NCBI GenBank assembly: GCA_932521025.1
Contig: OW051472.1
Location: 1,178,001 to 1,242,000, forward strand
Direction of reading: 5' to 3'
Length of the DNA: 64,000 nucleotides
DNA from: Oscheius onirici
Lineage: Eukaryota > Nematoda > Chromadorea > Rhabditida > Rhabditidae
Shown: piece by piece, positions 10,675-20,877 of the stretch
How the letters are laid out: the number at the start of each line of letters is the position of its first letter
Position numbering within the stretch: position 1 is the first letter of the stretch
Made by a program: the position numbers and the translations under genes
Notes under the pieces: generated by a model
The model's input: only the letters and a program-made list of their open reading frames with translations
Told to the model about the DNA's origin: nothing
Database searches by the model: none

Positions 10675-12800
10675 ATGAATCAACCGTCCACTCTCCTGGA
10701 TCTGTCCCTTCTCAAGCTCAAGAAATCTACAGTCACGAACAATGATCACTACGATCCAGTGACTGTCCAGATGGTCAAGGAGGTTCTTTTCCGAGCTGAG
10801 AGAGTCAGAACCCAAGAGCTTAGCATCCTCATCCTGAGTCGGATCAGTTTGAGAAGCAAAAACGTCAATCTCTTGATTAAAGACCCCAGGATACTAGTTT
10901 TTTTGAGACAGCATCTAGTATCTTCTAATGTCACTCCTGAATTTAAGGTTAGCTCTTTTTTTAATTTTATATAGCCATTTTGAGACCCATATTCTCTTGC
11001 TTTTCTATCACATCTGCCAGGGCCATCATAGGGCAACAAAAGTAGTGGAACTACTGTATAAAGAGAGGAGAAGTCTACTGGAATGTCTAGCTGGACCGAG
11101 TACGAGGATCACTCTCTGTGTGAGTCTTTTTTGACATTTTTTGGGAGATCATGGGTAAAAAAAATGGTCCTAAGATAGTAAAGGATTAAAAGAGAGAGAC
11201 ACAGTGAGCTAAGAGACAGAGAGAAGAGACAGAGAGAGGGAGGCAGAGACAGAGAAACAACAAGACAGAGGGACTGAGAAGTACTGAGAGAAGCTGACCA
11301 GTAACGTGAGTAGAATAATCGTAAACGGCACCCTTTGTAGAATCTCCTAGCTTGTTTATACTTCGAACTAGATGTCACCTGCGTTGATTTAGATTCAGAT
11401 AAGAGTTTGAGATCAGTAGGAACTCCCCAGGATCATAACCTTTCGGTTACGCCCATTTGTTTGACTGCTAGACAAACTGAGGTTTTTATCAAAGCAAAAG
11501 CTACAGTAAGCTTCAAGGACGGGAAAGTATACTTGTCCGCTGCAGTCTTGTTGATTCTGGGTTGTTGAGCTGCACTGCGCTGGGCTGCGGTCTGAGCTGC
11601 GCTGCGCTGCGGCCAGGTTGAACTTTGCTGCCGGCTAAAAAAATCATTTCGCATTTTTTTCTGATTTTTTTTGTCATTATTTTCATTATTGTCATTATTT
11701 TGTTAAAAAAATCATTTCGCATTTTTTTTGTCATTATTTTCATTATTGTCATTATTTTGTTAAAAAAATCATTTCGCATTTTTTTAGCCCGCCGCAAAGT
11801 CCAACCTGGCCGCGGCGCAGCGCAGGTTTTCAACAAGCCTGGTCCACTGGGTTCAGTGCTCACAGACTTGTCAGACTGGAATGGTATATCGAAAATTTTT
11901 ACTCTGTAGCTTGATTTAAAAGTTGCTGAAGGATTCTCTGAATTCTCAGAGTGTAGTCCCCTTGATCATCAGGTAGGGAACATCAGCACAGTTGAAGAGA
12001 CTCTTCATGTCACCTGAACTGAATTTTTAACTATCGTTTTTCTTCTAATAGCCCCTGTACGCCCCTGTACGTAATTACGTAAACATTTTTTTCGGGGTGA
12101 AGTCATAATTTTTCAATATGTATTTTATTTTTCCTTGTGAGCTGAGATGTCTATTTGTATGGGAAAAATAGTCGGAAAGTTGGGAAAATTTTTAACAACT
12201 CGAAAAAAATGCGTACGTAATTGCGTACAGGGGTGCTTCTATTAGAGCCTTTACGGTAGTTCCAGTAGCTTTGTATTATTTGTTTACTGTATCTTGTCTC
12301 TGACTCTTTACATACAGTACCTCTTCCTGACTCTGACTCTCATTTACTCCCTTTTTCCAGATTCTCGACATACTGACACAATCAGAAGAAATGTTGATAG
12401 GAATCGGAGCCCTGCATGACATCGGACAACCTTACTGTAACCTGCTTCAGAGACTCTTCGCCATACTACGGAAAGTACAGCGCCATTTTAAGGTATTTCC
12501 AATGGTTACTAGCAAAAGCGCTGATTACAGGAAGTTGAAACTACTAACAGGGGAAAAGTTATAGTCTTAAAACTGATGAAAATCCTTGATCGGTGCTGTG
12601 AGATAGACGGGATCAAGCTACAACTCACCCAATCACACGTTCAATTCATGGACATTGCCAAAATTGTGGATTTGGCTGCAAACCGTCCGGAAATTCAGTC
12701 GGAGGCGATGAAGGTCGTGAGGAAAATTTATAGACGCGTTTCGCTTCCGGATGAGGTTGCCGAAGGACATACTGTGAAGAACTTGATGAAGTATTTGTGA
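10675..12800 (+). CDS. ARM/HEAT-like helical protein, family member 3
   Basis: Four phase-0 exons (10675-10947, 11021-11119, 12361-12492, 12531-12800) give 257 residues. After MNQPSTLLDLSLL the first exon keeps the family layout and ends PEFK. Exon 2 has RATKVVELLYKERRS, exon 3 opens ILDILTQSEEMLIG, and exon 4 has IVLKLMKILDRC and ends NLMKYL. All segments are amphipathic helices without transmembrane or signal sequence. Intron 2 is unusually long (1.24 kb) because it holds two palindromic elements (11543-11841, 12051-12234) and purine-rich GACAGAGA sequence. Function unknown. Confidence 0.75.
11543..11841. mobile_element. Family B hAT-like MITE with 8-bp target duplication
   Basis: Begins CAGTCTTGTTGATT and ends with the inverted AACAAGCCTG. 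It is GC-rich at the ends (CTGCGCTGCGGCCAGGTT) with AT-rich direct repeats (CATTATTTTCATTATTGTC) in the middle. Flanks gtccgctg and gtccactg differ at one of 8 bases. Related to the elements at 38809, 41902 and 53545. Confidence 0.75.
12051..12234. mobile_element. Short inverted-repeat element in an intron
   Basis: Ends CCCCTGTACG... and ...CGTACAGGGG. The inner arms TACGTAATTACG and CGAAAAAAATGCG are also inverted. Flanking cttctaata and cttctatta suggest a degraded target duplication. Non-autonomous. Confidence 0.6.
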
Positions 12801-12867
12801 ATAAAGTTTTTGGTGGAAAGAGACAGAGGGACATAGCACCTGATACCGAAATCTTTATTCAGTAATT

Positions 12868-13130
12868 CTACCACCATTCTACAACCGGGGGATATGTTTC
12901 TGCGTTCATACATCTCTGCTCGACACAAAGCGATCCAGCAGGGCAATCCGTATCCGTTTGACAGCTTCCCTCCGGTGCGAAATGACAGATACCATGATAG
13001 CACCATCTTCCATCAGAACACTGAGCATCCTCTGTGCACTGAGCAGAGACTAGAGCGACGAGGGGAAGAATCTAAAGAGAAGATGGTAGAGGAGAGATTG
13101 AGAGACACGAACCAGGAGAAGGAAGCGCAT
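12868..13130 (-). CDS. Small secreted cysteine-rich peptide (6-codon first exon)
   Basis: Two exons (13130-13113 and 13071-12868) encode 73 residues. The first exon is exactly six codons, MRFLLL. The second completes the signal peptide (ILPLVALVSAQ) and gives a mature peptide with eight cysteines: CTEDAQCSDGRWCYHGIC, then a second half with CQTDTDC and CVEQRC. This spacing resembles EB-type or Dickkopf-like disulfide modules. Expected to be secreted. A TATAAAA lies about 30 bases upstream of the ATG, and AATAAA follows the stop. Same gene plan as at 18574, 29175, 47500 and 50433. Role unknown; effector, antimicrobial and signalling peptide are all possible. Confidence 0.75.
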
Positions 13131-13363
13131 CTTGCTAGTGTGGAGGATCAGAGGGTATGGGGTTTTTATAGGGAGACTGCTTGGGAATGTCTGCCCATTG
13201 GAACTGTAGACCAGACAATCGTGTCGTTTCAATAAAGTTCAGACACTCTATCTCTTCATCTCTTCACTACCACTGTTCTGTTCCAATGGCCAGACTTCCC
13301 ACATTTAACTGTCCGAATGTCAGGACAGGGGTTTCCCAAACAGAAACATTGAATAATCCATCC

Positions 13364-13456
13364 TGTAGATGGACATGTCCAGGCTGTAGATGGTTTTGTC
13401 CAGGCTGTAGATTGTCTGGTCCAGGCTGTAGATGGACATGTCCAGGCTGTAGATTG
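13364..13456 (+). repeat. 21-bp minisatellite, about 4.4 units
   Basis: The unit TGTAGATGGACATGTCCAGG plus C repeats four times with one to six changes and then a partial copy. Its length is a multiple of three, so it keeps a reading frame open on both strands, but neither frame has a convincing gene structure. Confidence 0.85.
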
Positions 13457-13650
13457 ATTAAAGGCTCATACTGTTCCAAAGACCCAAACTGTTTCAATGA
13501 CTCTGACTGTTCCAGATATATTTCAAAGTTCTGTTCTAGGGGAACAATTCGTTTGCATGGATCTTCCGTTTTTCTTTCCAGACAGACAAAATTTATTCTC
13601 TGTAAACAATCTGATTAGAGAACCCTTCATATAAAAATATCGAGATCATC

Positions 13651-14808
13651 TTAGAATGGAGTGTCAGGGCGGTTGGCACGCCAGTTTTTCAGCTCCGGGT
13701 TGCTGTGGACCTTCTTGTAGTGCTCACGAAGTGCCGGGAACTGGTCGATCAGCTGTGGAGCCTTGTCATCCAGATTGGCGATGAATTCGGCGACTGGCAG
13801 GTCGATGTAGGTCAGAGAGTCACCGACCAGGTATCCAGAACTGTTCTTCTTCAGTGCGTTGACGTAGAAGGGGAAGTGCTTCTTGACGGCTGGGATGAAG
13901 ACTTCCTCCTTGAGCTTTTCCAGATCTCCCTGGCCGAATCCGAGAAGGACGACGACGTAAGGACGAATCTCGTTCATAAAGTCTTTCCACTGGTCAGCCA
14001 GAGCGTCGACTTGAGCCTCGTCCCAGGCATTCTTGCCGGCCAGACCTGGAACATTATCAATCAGTTTTTTTGTTCAAGAAAATATATATACTCTCTTTCA
14101 AATTTCTGCACCTTCTAGACCTAAAGACTCTTTTAACTGTCCAGACTACAGTCAAGATTCAGAGCAAACAATGGTACCCATCCTTCTATAGTTTCTTGAC
14201 TCTCTTCTCTGACCTACTAAATTTTCTCAGTGGTGCAGTAGGGTTATACTGTAGCACTAGTAGTGACACTCTACCCTGACTCTCGTCTCTTGACTCTGAC
14301 CTAGAACCAGACTGTTCCTGCCTCTACTTGGGAACAGAATCTAGTTGATCCTATCCTGACCAGTTCAGTAGACTCTCTTTGTGTCTCTGTCTACCAGCTA
14401 TTCGGTTCAGAGACTGTTACTTGCCCTCGTCCCTAGTCTCTTCTCTGACCTTGGACCAAAATCTAGTAGTTTCTAGACTGACTGTTTTGTCAGTTCAGTA
14501 GACTCATCGAGCACCTAGCAGAGAGTGCCTCAGTCTAGTAGATCGTCTGCCACAAATTTACTATGAGAGACCCTGTACTCACCAAACTTTCTAGCCAGAT
14601 ATCTCGAGATGGCGTAGGACTGAGCCAACTGTTTACCGTCCTCCTCTAGAACGGGCATCTGTCCGAAAGGCATCTCGGCCTTGTGTTGAGGCCACTGATC
14701 CATGGGGATTCTCACATCTTCATAGTTCTGCTTGGCGACGACAAAGATCTGTCGGATGGCCTCTCCAGCTCCACGTCCGGGGAAGTATGTCAGCTTATAG
14801 TTTACCAT
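13651..14808 (-). CDS. gst: Sigma-class glutathione S-transferase 1
   Basis: Two exons (14808-14583, 14045-13651) give 206 residues, the normal length for a nematode sigma GST. The thioredoxin-like N-domain begins MVNYKLTYFPGRGAGE with the catalytic Tyr after the first strand, then has [19 protein letters not shown] (cis-Pro and the glutathione-binding QS). The all-helical C-domain contains GYLVGDSLTYIDLPVAE, the usual N-capping/Asp segment. It conjugates glutathione to electrophiles or acts as a prostaglandin-isomerase-type enzyme in the cytosol. A 3' splice site lies 2 bases before the ATG, and a minus-strand TATA box lies about 100 bases upstream. Shares the intron position (phase 1 after KFG) with the other GSTs here. 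Confidence 0.93.
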
Positions 14809-14904
14809 TTCTGCAAGGAAAGAGTAGAAAAATATACTTCGAGATAGAGAGACAACAATGAAGAAAAGAGAGGAAATTCTAGCTGGTCTATCCCAGGCCG
14901 GGTG

Positions 14905-14912
14905 TTTATATA
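14905..14912 (-). promoter_or_regulatory. TATA box of GST 1
   Basis: TATATAAA on the minus strand, about 100 bases upstream of the GST 1 ATG, followed by a short leader. Confidence 0.5.
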
Positions 14913-15246
14913 GCAGCGAGGGAAGTTGCCGATATTGTCAGCACCTGCGCCAGCTGAGCGCTGCCCCGGCCGCAATTGTCAGCATTTTCGGGGCGCTCGC
15001 TGTTATTTGCGTGCTTTGTGACCACGATTTTTTTGGCAATTGCAAAGAGAGAAGAGATGTGGCGCCAACTGAGTCAGCATTCGATTGGTTTGGATAGAGA
15101 AAATACAAACAGAACTAAAGATCAAAGGATCTAATTGAGGGAATTGTCATCATGTATGAGTACATTTCATGTATTTGAGAAAGCAAAGAGAGAGAACGAT
15201 GATAAAGGCCTTTGAAGATTTTTCAGATTATTGGAACTGTCTCTGT

Positions 15247-15694
15247 CAGGTTTGGGCGAACATTGAAATTTTCGGCGAACACAAACACGAACCGAACATC
15301 CCCCTAATTTTTTTGGGCCGAACCGAACACGAACCGAACAATACACTTTTTGTTCGCCTGCTAACCGAACTGTTCGCCGTCCTAATGTTCGTTCGCGAAC
15401 ATGCGAACACGAACTCAGCTCGAACATTTCACGAATTTTTTCCCAATCAATGTTTTTTTTGTAAGAATCAGTCGTTTGATGATTAACTTCACTAAAATGG
15501 AGGTAGGTAAAAAACTGGAAAGGAGTAGGGAATCCAAGAGGCTAAAAAAATTTGATGTCTTTGACTCAGACAGTATTGTCATTAGTGCTGAATAAAATGT
15601 TTGTGTTCGTGCCCTTTTGAACTCTGTTCGAGCCCGTCCGAGCCCTTCGCCAGTTCCTTGTTCGCCCTCGAACACGAACGTTCGCCCAACCCTG
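15247..15694. mobile_element. Family C hAT-like MITE, GTTCG-rich, perfect 8-bp duplication
   Basis: Ends CAGGTTTGGGCGAAC and the inverted GTTCGCCCAACCCTG. The arms are packed with GTTCGTGTTCG and its complement. The flanks are identical (gtctctgt at 15239-15246 and 15695-15702). It lies between GST 1 and GST 2. Other copies are at 30516 and 51631. Confidence 0.85.
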
Positions 15695-15821
15695 GTCTCT
15701 GTCCCTCTGTCCCACTGTCTCTTCATCTGATCCCTTTGTGCTTGTTCCCGTGCTCCAGCACACTATCACCTTATCTTCCCACAAACAACACACTGATAAA
15801 GCAAGAATTTATGTGCACAGC

Positions 15822-16485
15822 TTAGAAAACAGTCTCGGGTCTGGTCTCGATCCATTTCTTCAGAGCAGGATGCGATTGAACCTTCTTATAATGTTCTCTC
15901 ATCTCTGGGAACTCGTCCAGAACTTCTGGAGCATTCTTCTCGAAGAAGGACGAAACGAGGTCGGCAACAATGAGATCGACATAGGTCAGAGAGTCACCGA
16001 CCAAGTAGCCGTGACCACTATTCTTCAGAGCCTTGACAAAGAAGGGGAGATTTGTCTTGGCTGCTGGGAGGAAGACTTCCTCCTTGAGCTTGTCCTTGTC
16101 TCCTTCGCCAACTCCGAAAATTAGAGCAATGTAGGGTTGAAAAGATTTCAAAAAGTCCTTCCATTGGTCAGCCAGGGCGTCTACTTGAGCCTCATCCCAG
16201 GCATTCTTTCCTGCTAGACCTTTAAAACAGAGATTCTTTGAAAATCAGCTGATACCCACCGTATTTTCTAGCCAGATAACGGGCAATGGCACTGCTCTGA
16301 GCCAACTGTTTTCCATCCTCTTCCAGAACTGGAACTTGTCCAAAAGGCATGGATGGCTTCAGAGCCGGCCAGTTGTCTCTCTCGACTCTCTGATCCTCAA
16401 ACTCTTGCTTTCCAATGACCAGAATCTGGCGGTGGACCTCGGCAGCTCCGCGACCGTTCCAGTAGGTGACCTTGTAGTTGACCAT
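15822..16485 (-). CDS. gst: Sigma-class glutathione S-transferase 2
   Basis: Exons 16485-16260 and 16219-15822 give 207 residues. The N-domain starts MVNYKVTYWNGRGAAE and has [20 protein letters not shown]. The C-domain has GYLVGDSLTYVDLIVAD and ends ETVF. Intron position and phase are identical to GST 1, but the intron is only 40 bases and ends in AAAG rather than CAG. A splice acceptor (TTCAG) stands 3 bases before the ATG. Transcribed divergently from GST 3; about 0.9 kb separates the two starts. Enzyme role as for GST 1. Confidence 0.93.
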
Positions 16486-16566
16486 GCTCTGAAGATACTC
16501 TGGTAAAAATTGGAAAAAAAAGAGGAGAGAAAGATGGAGAACTTCGGTGTCAAGGGCTTCGGTGCC

Positions 16567-16574
16567 TATTTATA
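16567..16574 (-). promoter_or_regulatory. TATA box of GST 2
   Basis: TATAAATA on the minus strand, about 85 bases upstream of the GST 2 ATG. Confidence 0.55.
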
Positions 16575-16705
16575 ATTGCAATCGGGTACGACATTTTGTG
16601 ACCGATGTGTGTCCCTGTTTGCGCTCTCTCTTTTCAGTGCTATTTCGCCACAGAAAGTCACAAAGTGGGTACAGAGATTGTGCCCAGGCCAATTAGACTG
16701 GAAAG

Positions 16706-16778
16706 TTCTGGAGAGGGAGAGAGAAACAGAGAGAGAGAGAGAGACAGAGGGACAGAGGGACAGAGGGACAGAGACAGT
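16706..16778 (+). repeat. Purine-rich simple repeat between divergent GST genes
   Basis: GAGAGAGAGAGACAGAGGGACAGAGG-type sequence with a GACAGAGG period. It lies in the shared upstream region of GST 2 and GST 3. Confidence 0.8.
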
Positions 16779-16916
16779 CTATCCTCATCCTCATTCAGAG
16801 ATCACAATCCTCCATTCTCATCCCCTTCAGGCTATTTGTCATCTCCGATCCTCAGTGATGCGAAAATGCTGACAATTGCCCGCCCCTTTCTTGCACTGGA
16901 AACTTCCTCTCCCTCA

Positions 16917-16924
16917 TATAAATA
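16917..16924 (+). promoter_or_regulatory. Candidate TATA box for GST 3
   Basis: TATAAATA on the plus strand, 478 bases upstream of the GST 3 ATG. The distance fits a long 5' UTR intron ending at the acceptor just before the ATG. Confidence 0.4.
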
Positions 16925-17394
16925 GCCAGGGTCACCCAGCAGCCCCGTTGTGTGGCATTGAACGCTCGGCTTGTTTACCTTCTCTCTGCCCAGTTTTGCA
17001 GCCATTTTTGACAAAGTTTTCTGCCCATTCTTCATATCAAATGAGTTAAAAAGTATAACCAATCCCAATTTCGATAGAAAACCGAAGAAAAATGGCTAAA
17101 TGGCCTGACCCTTGGTCGATTGTGTTCGGGTGATCTGTGCCGCTGTTTACTGGCATTCCAGCTTCGCAATTCAATGGGCAAAATCGATTTTTGTTCGCTT
17201 TTGTCGTCGCCCCTCTATCTTTTTCCAATTCAACAACTGGGAACAGACATCATGTCCAATCAAATCTAAACATTCTCTTCTTTTTTTTCCACCTGCACTC
17301 TGGGCTGCCATGGCAATAGCCTGGCTCCTCCCTCTTCTCTCAGTCCTCACTTCCTTTCAGTTGTCATTCATTCAACTCTCCCGATTTCCAGAAA

Positions 17395-18173
17395 ATGGTC
17401 AACTACAAGCTCGTCTACTTCAACGGCCGCGGAGCTGGAGAGGTCATCCGCCAGATCTTTGCCGTCGCCAAGCAGGACTTTGAGGACAAGAGAGTCAGCC
17501 GCGATGACTGGCCAGCTCTCAAGCCTAGCATGCCCTTCGGACAGATGCCCGTTCTGGAAGAGGATGGCAAGCAGCTGGCTCAGTCCCTAACCATTGCCCG
17601 TTACCTGTCCAGGAAGTTTGGTGAGTTTTGGAACTTTTTTTTGTCCTAACTACAGTAGTATCAGTAATGGCTAGAGTCTGAGAAAAAAAGGTGGAGTTCC
17701 GTGGGTACAGGTCCGTTCTCTTACTGTGCCTAGATCAGTGTACAGTACTCATTTCTCTACTAAGTAAAACTATTTCAGGTCTGGCCGGAAAGAATGCCTG
17801 GGAAGAGGCCCAAGTCGACTCTCTGGCTGATCAGTGGAAGGACTTTACCACAGCCATCCGTCCCTACGTCGTCGTCCTGCTCGGATTCGGCCAGGGAGAT
17901 CTGGAAAAGCTCAAGGAGGAAGTCTTCATCCCGGCCATCAAGCAGCACTTCCCCTTCTTTGTCAACGCTCTGAAGCAGAGCGGTCACGGCTATCTGGTCG
18001 GAAACTCTCTCACTTTTGTCGATCTGATCGTGGCCGAGTTTGTTGCCCAGATCGATGAGAAGGCTCCTCAGGCCGTTGATGGCTTCCCGGAGCTCCGTGA
18101 GCACTACAAGAAGGTCCACAGCAACCCGGAGCTGAAGAAGTGGCGTGAGAGCCGTCCTGAGACTCCATTCTAA
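17395..18173 (+). CDS. gst: Sigma-class glutathione S-transferase 3
   Basis: Exons 17395-17620 and 17779-18173 give 206 residues. It starts [16 protein letters not shown] and has [19 protein letters not shown]. The C-domain starts [19 protein letters not shown] and contains [17 protein letters not shown], ending RPETPF. It is very close to GST 1 over the C-domain ([20 protein letters not shown] is shared), more so than to its divergent neighbour GST 2. The acceptor TTTCCAG is followed directly by AAAATGG, so the mRNA is probably spliced or trans-spliced just before the start. AATAAA follows the stop by about 60 bases. Confidence 0.95.
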
Positions 18174-18573
18174 GACGAGGGGACTGAACCGTGATCTCTG
18201 TTAACAATATACTCTCTCCTGTTTTTTCAGTAATAAAACATCATTTCTAGTTGATTTTGTCTCGTTCTCTACGTATCAAACAACTAGAATTAAAGTCTTT
18301 TTCTCCAGTTACGGCATCACAGAGCCGTCTTCACTTTCCCTCTTCTTAGGTAGACCGTGTCGAGAAAGTTCGAGAAGTCATGCATTTTGTATCATTCCTG
18401 GGTCGTCAATGTCCAGATTACAGTAAGGATGTCTGGTTACATTTCCAGAAGACAGAGCCACGAGGAACAGGATCTGTAGACTCAAAAGATCTGTGTCTCT
18501 CCTAGACGGCAATCTGATTAGTATTCTATCCCCCAAGCCAAAAGTCTACAGTTGTTCTCTCTATTCAACGACA
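18174..18573. other. Intergenic
   Basis: Holds the GST 3 poly(A) signal (about 18233) and the promoter region of the next peptide gene. No other feature seen. Confidence 0.4.
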
Positions 18574-18894
18574 ATGCGTCTCTTCTTTCTGGTCAGTTCA
18601 AATCCCTTGATAGTTAACTGTTTTAGGACTTTCTTCTAGTCTCTCTGACTCTCTACCTCGAAGATCAGAACTGTTCTGACAGACACGTCTGGAACGGAGA
18701 GCAGTGTGCTCACTACATGACGGTGAAGAGAGAAGTCAATGATGATGTCCCTCCTGATGTGATAAGTATTTGACACACATTTTATGACCCATTTTTAGAC
18801 TGGCCGCTTCTGTAACTTCCACTACGACTGTGAGCCTATCGCATCTCATCACATCTGCTACGATGGAAAGTGCTTCAAGGTTGAACCTCCGTGA
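18574..18894 (+). CDS. Small secreted cysteine-rich peptide (6-codon first exon)
   Basis: Three exons (18574-18591, 18627-18758, 18799-18894) encode 81 residues. Exon 1 is six codons, MRLFFL. Exon 2 completes a signal peptide (DFLLVSLTLYL) and supplies two cysteines. Exon 3 has CNFHYDCEPIASHHICYDGKC. Six cysteines in total suggest a disulfide-stabilised secreted peptide. Same gene plan as at 12868-13130, 28870-29175 and 50433-50674. Function unknown. Confidence 0.7.
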
Positions 18895-18981
18895 CACTAG
18901 AAATTCATTGTCTCTCTATACTCTGTTCAATTGATATATTTATTAATACGCGATTATGTTTTTGCAGACGCAAAAAGACAT

Positions 18982-19382
18982 GGTAGTACTGTGACAGGCA
19001 ACACGACTCGATATGACGCAAAATTGCGTACTGCGTACATTTGGCAAATTTAGTGTTTTTAGGTGTTTTTCACCTAGTTTTTGGTTTTCTAGCTCAGCTT
19101 ATTGTTCTTAGCACGATAGACAAACCTGAAAACCTTTGTTCGGCCGGTAAAAGTAGTAAAAAGGTGAAAAATAGGCAAGATGTGATATTTCTAGTTTTTC
19201 ATCAATTTCCACCAATTTTGGGCTGAAATGCATGTTTATTAGGTTATTTTAGACGGGTAGCATAAACTTAGTAGTAAAACCAAAAACTAGGTGAAAAACA
19301 CCTAAAAACACTAAATTTGCCAAATGTACGCAGTACGCAATTTTGCGTCAAATCGAGTCGTGTTGCCTGTCATAGTACTACC
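18982..19382. mobile_element. Palindromic element with perfect 8-bp target duplication
   Basis: Terminal repeats of over 100 bases start GGTAGTACTGTGACAGGC and include TTGCGTACTGCGTAC. Identical flanks aaagacat at 18974-18981 and 19383-19390. The GGTAxTACT terminus recurs in the element at 52369. Non-autonomous. Confidence 0.85.
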
Positions 19383-19454
19383 AAAGACATGTCTCTGGTT
19401 TGGCTTCAGACTTACTGAAACTTCCTCATTTGGACAGTTTCGAAAAAAAGTGTA

Positions 19455-19879
19455 CCTTATCATAACCGCGTCCATCAATGCACTCCTGGTTCGGGAATGG
19501 GCATGCAAGGCTAGGAGCGCACTAAATTTCATTAGAAATCAATTTTTGAGAAACGTACATCATTAACGAACATGTTGCTCCTGGGCGTGCACTTTCCAAC
19601 AGGCTTGTCGCAGACGAGAGGAGGGAAGCAATCACTGTTATCCTTACAGCGATTCAGGCTCTAGCTTCTGAGCCAATCAACACATAGTCGATTCTTGCAC
19701 TTCTTTCCTCCAAAGCAGTCGGCATCCTTCAAGCACCTGACTTCTTTTTGCCAGTAGTCGAGATCATTCGGCTACCAGGGGCCTCTACCAGCGTTGACGA
19801 TGGTCACGAGGAAAACAGTCTGAACGGGGATGAGTCGATGAGAGGAAGAAGATCTTACCACGAGGAAGGAGCGCATCAT
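19455..19879 (-). pseudogene. Cysteine-rich peptide pseudogene with in-frame stops
   Basis: ATG at 19879 gives MMRSFLV, a short first exon. The second exon starts TVFLVTIVNAG and continues in one frame through CLKDADCFGGKKCKNRLC, a TAG, then CKDNSDCFPPLVCDKPVGKC. A TAG also follows GRGPW at its start. A third exon reads CPFPNQECIDGRG. The cysteine pattern matches the gene at 20477-20676 (DCFPPLLCDETVGMC), so the two TAG codons indicate a dead copy. Sequence is otherwise well preserved, so the loss is recent. Confidence 0.6.
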
Positions 19880-19890
19880 TTCTGAGTGAA

Positions 19891-20338
19891 AATGACTAAA
19901 ACTGGGGTTTTTTTAAAGGGTGGAGATAATGGGAGATTGGGGTCATTGGAACAGAGGTTGAGGGATCGGATGGTCGATCGTGGGAAGTCTGGACTAGAGA
20001 AACGATGAAATCTTACCCACCAACTTCATTTTTATGTCTTTCTTCATTAGTTGGCGATTGCATCTGTTCACACCCAAATGGTTCTTCTATTTCTCTGCCA
20101 GACTGTCTAGACGAGCCTAATGTCGAATTTATGAAATTTCTCATCACATCCAGCCATTATTGGAGGAGTTTCTCTTTCAGAGTCCAAAAATCCTCATAGT
20201 TCAAGCCCCATCGTCTCTTGACATGACTGTTCGCTTCACATTTATAACTCGGACAGCCAACAATACCATTACTTCGTAGAGAATCCGTCTCTGACATTCA
20301 AGCTCAACTCCCGCCTCCATTTATTCCTCCTGTTTCCG
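19891..20338. other. Intergenic
   Basis: No convincing exon or repeat. A short plus-strand frame at 20005-20199 has no splice context. Confidence 0.35.
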
Positions 20339-20476
20339 ATGTTTCAATCCTATCCAGTACATACTTATTGTTTCCAACACAATGGATCTCATCTGCTGAA
20401 GCTCAGTACTGTTCGACGAACCACACAGTTTCTTTATATCGTATCAGGTGTGTGCTTAATTTTTTTTTTAGAAAAA

Positions 20477-20676
20477 ATGCTGTATAAAAATGGTGACTGC
20501 TTCCCTCCCCTCCTCTGTGATGAGACTGTTGGAATGTGCACGCACAATGGTCAGAAGAGCCCCTCGTGGTACCCGGTATGTTTGTGTAAGAAAAGCTACT
20601 GATGACAACATTTCAGTGCTTTGGACATGATCAGTGCCCTGGCAACAAGCCTTGCATCAGCGGTAGATGTCAATGA
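20477..20676 (+). CDS. Cysteine-rich peptide gene, 5' end unresolved
   Basis: Exon 20477-20575 reads MLYKNGDCFPPLLCDETVGMC and after a 41-base intron joins exon 20617-20676, CFGHDQCPGNKPCISGRCQ and stop. Seven cysteines match the peptide family. The usual signal-peptide exon is not seen. The frame stays open upstream to an ATG at 20339 without a credible leader, so this may be a 5'-truncated copy or may use a first exon I could not find. Confidence 0.5.
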
Positions 20677-20877
20677 AATAACTGATTACCATCACTAATT
20701 CAATAAAAACCAATTGCCCAGATTATTATGTAGAGATGGAGTCAGTGAGAAAGTTACAGAGAGAAGACAGAATTTTTCAGCTCTTAAATTGATATGATAG
20801 TTTAATTCCGAGCTATTGATTCCAGCCTCTTCTCGTCACGTTATCGAGCATCACGTGTGCAGTCCGTTTCTTTCGTA

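Noticed and set aside
13181-13618. Cysteine-rich plus-strand protein with CRWTCPG repeats
   Set aside because: The frame is produced by the 21-bp minisatellite, which keeps the opposite strand open too. It has no credible start or splice structure.
15231-15700. Coding frames over the GTTCG-rich region
   Set aside because: They lie wholly inside the palindromic family C element and are not conserved as protein between its copies.
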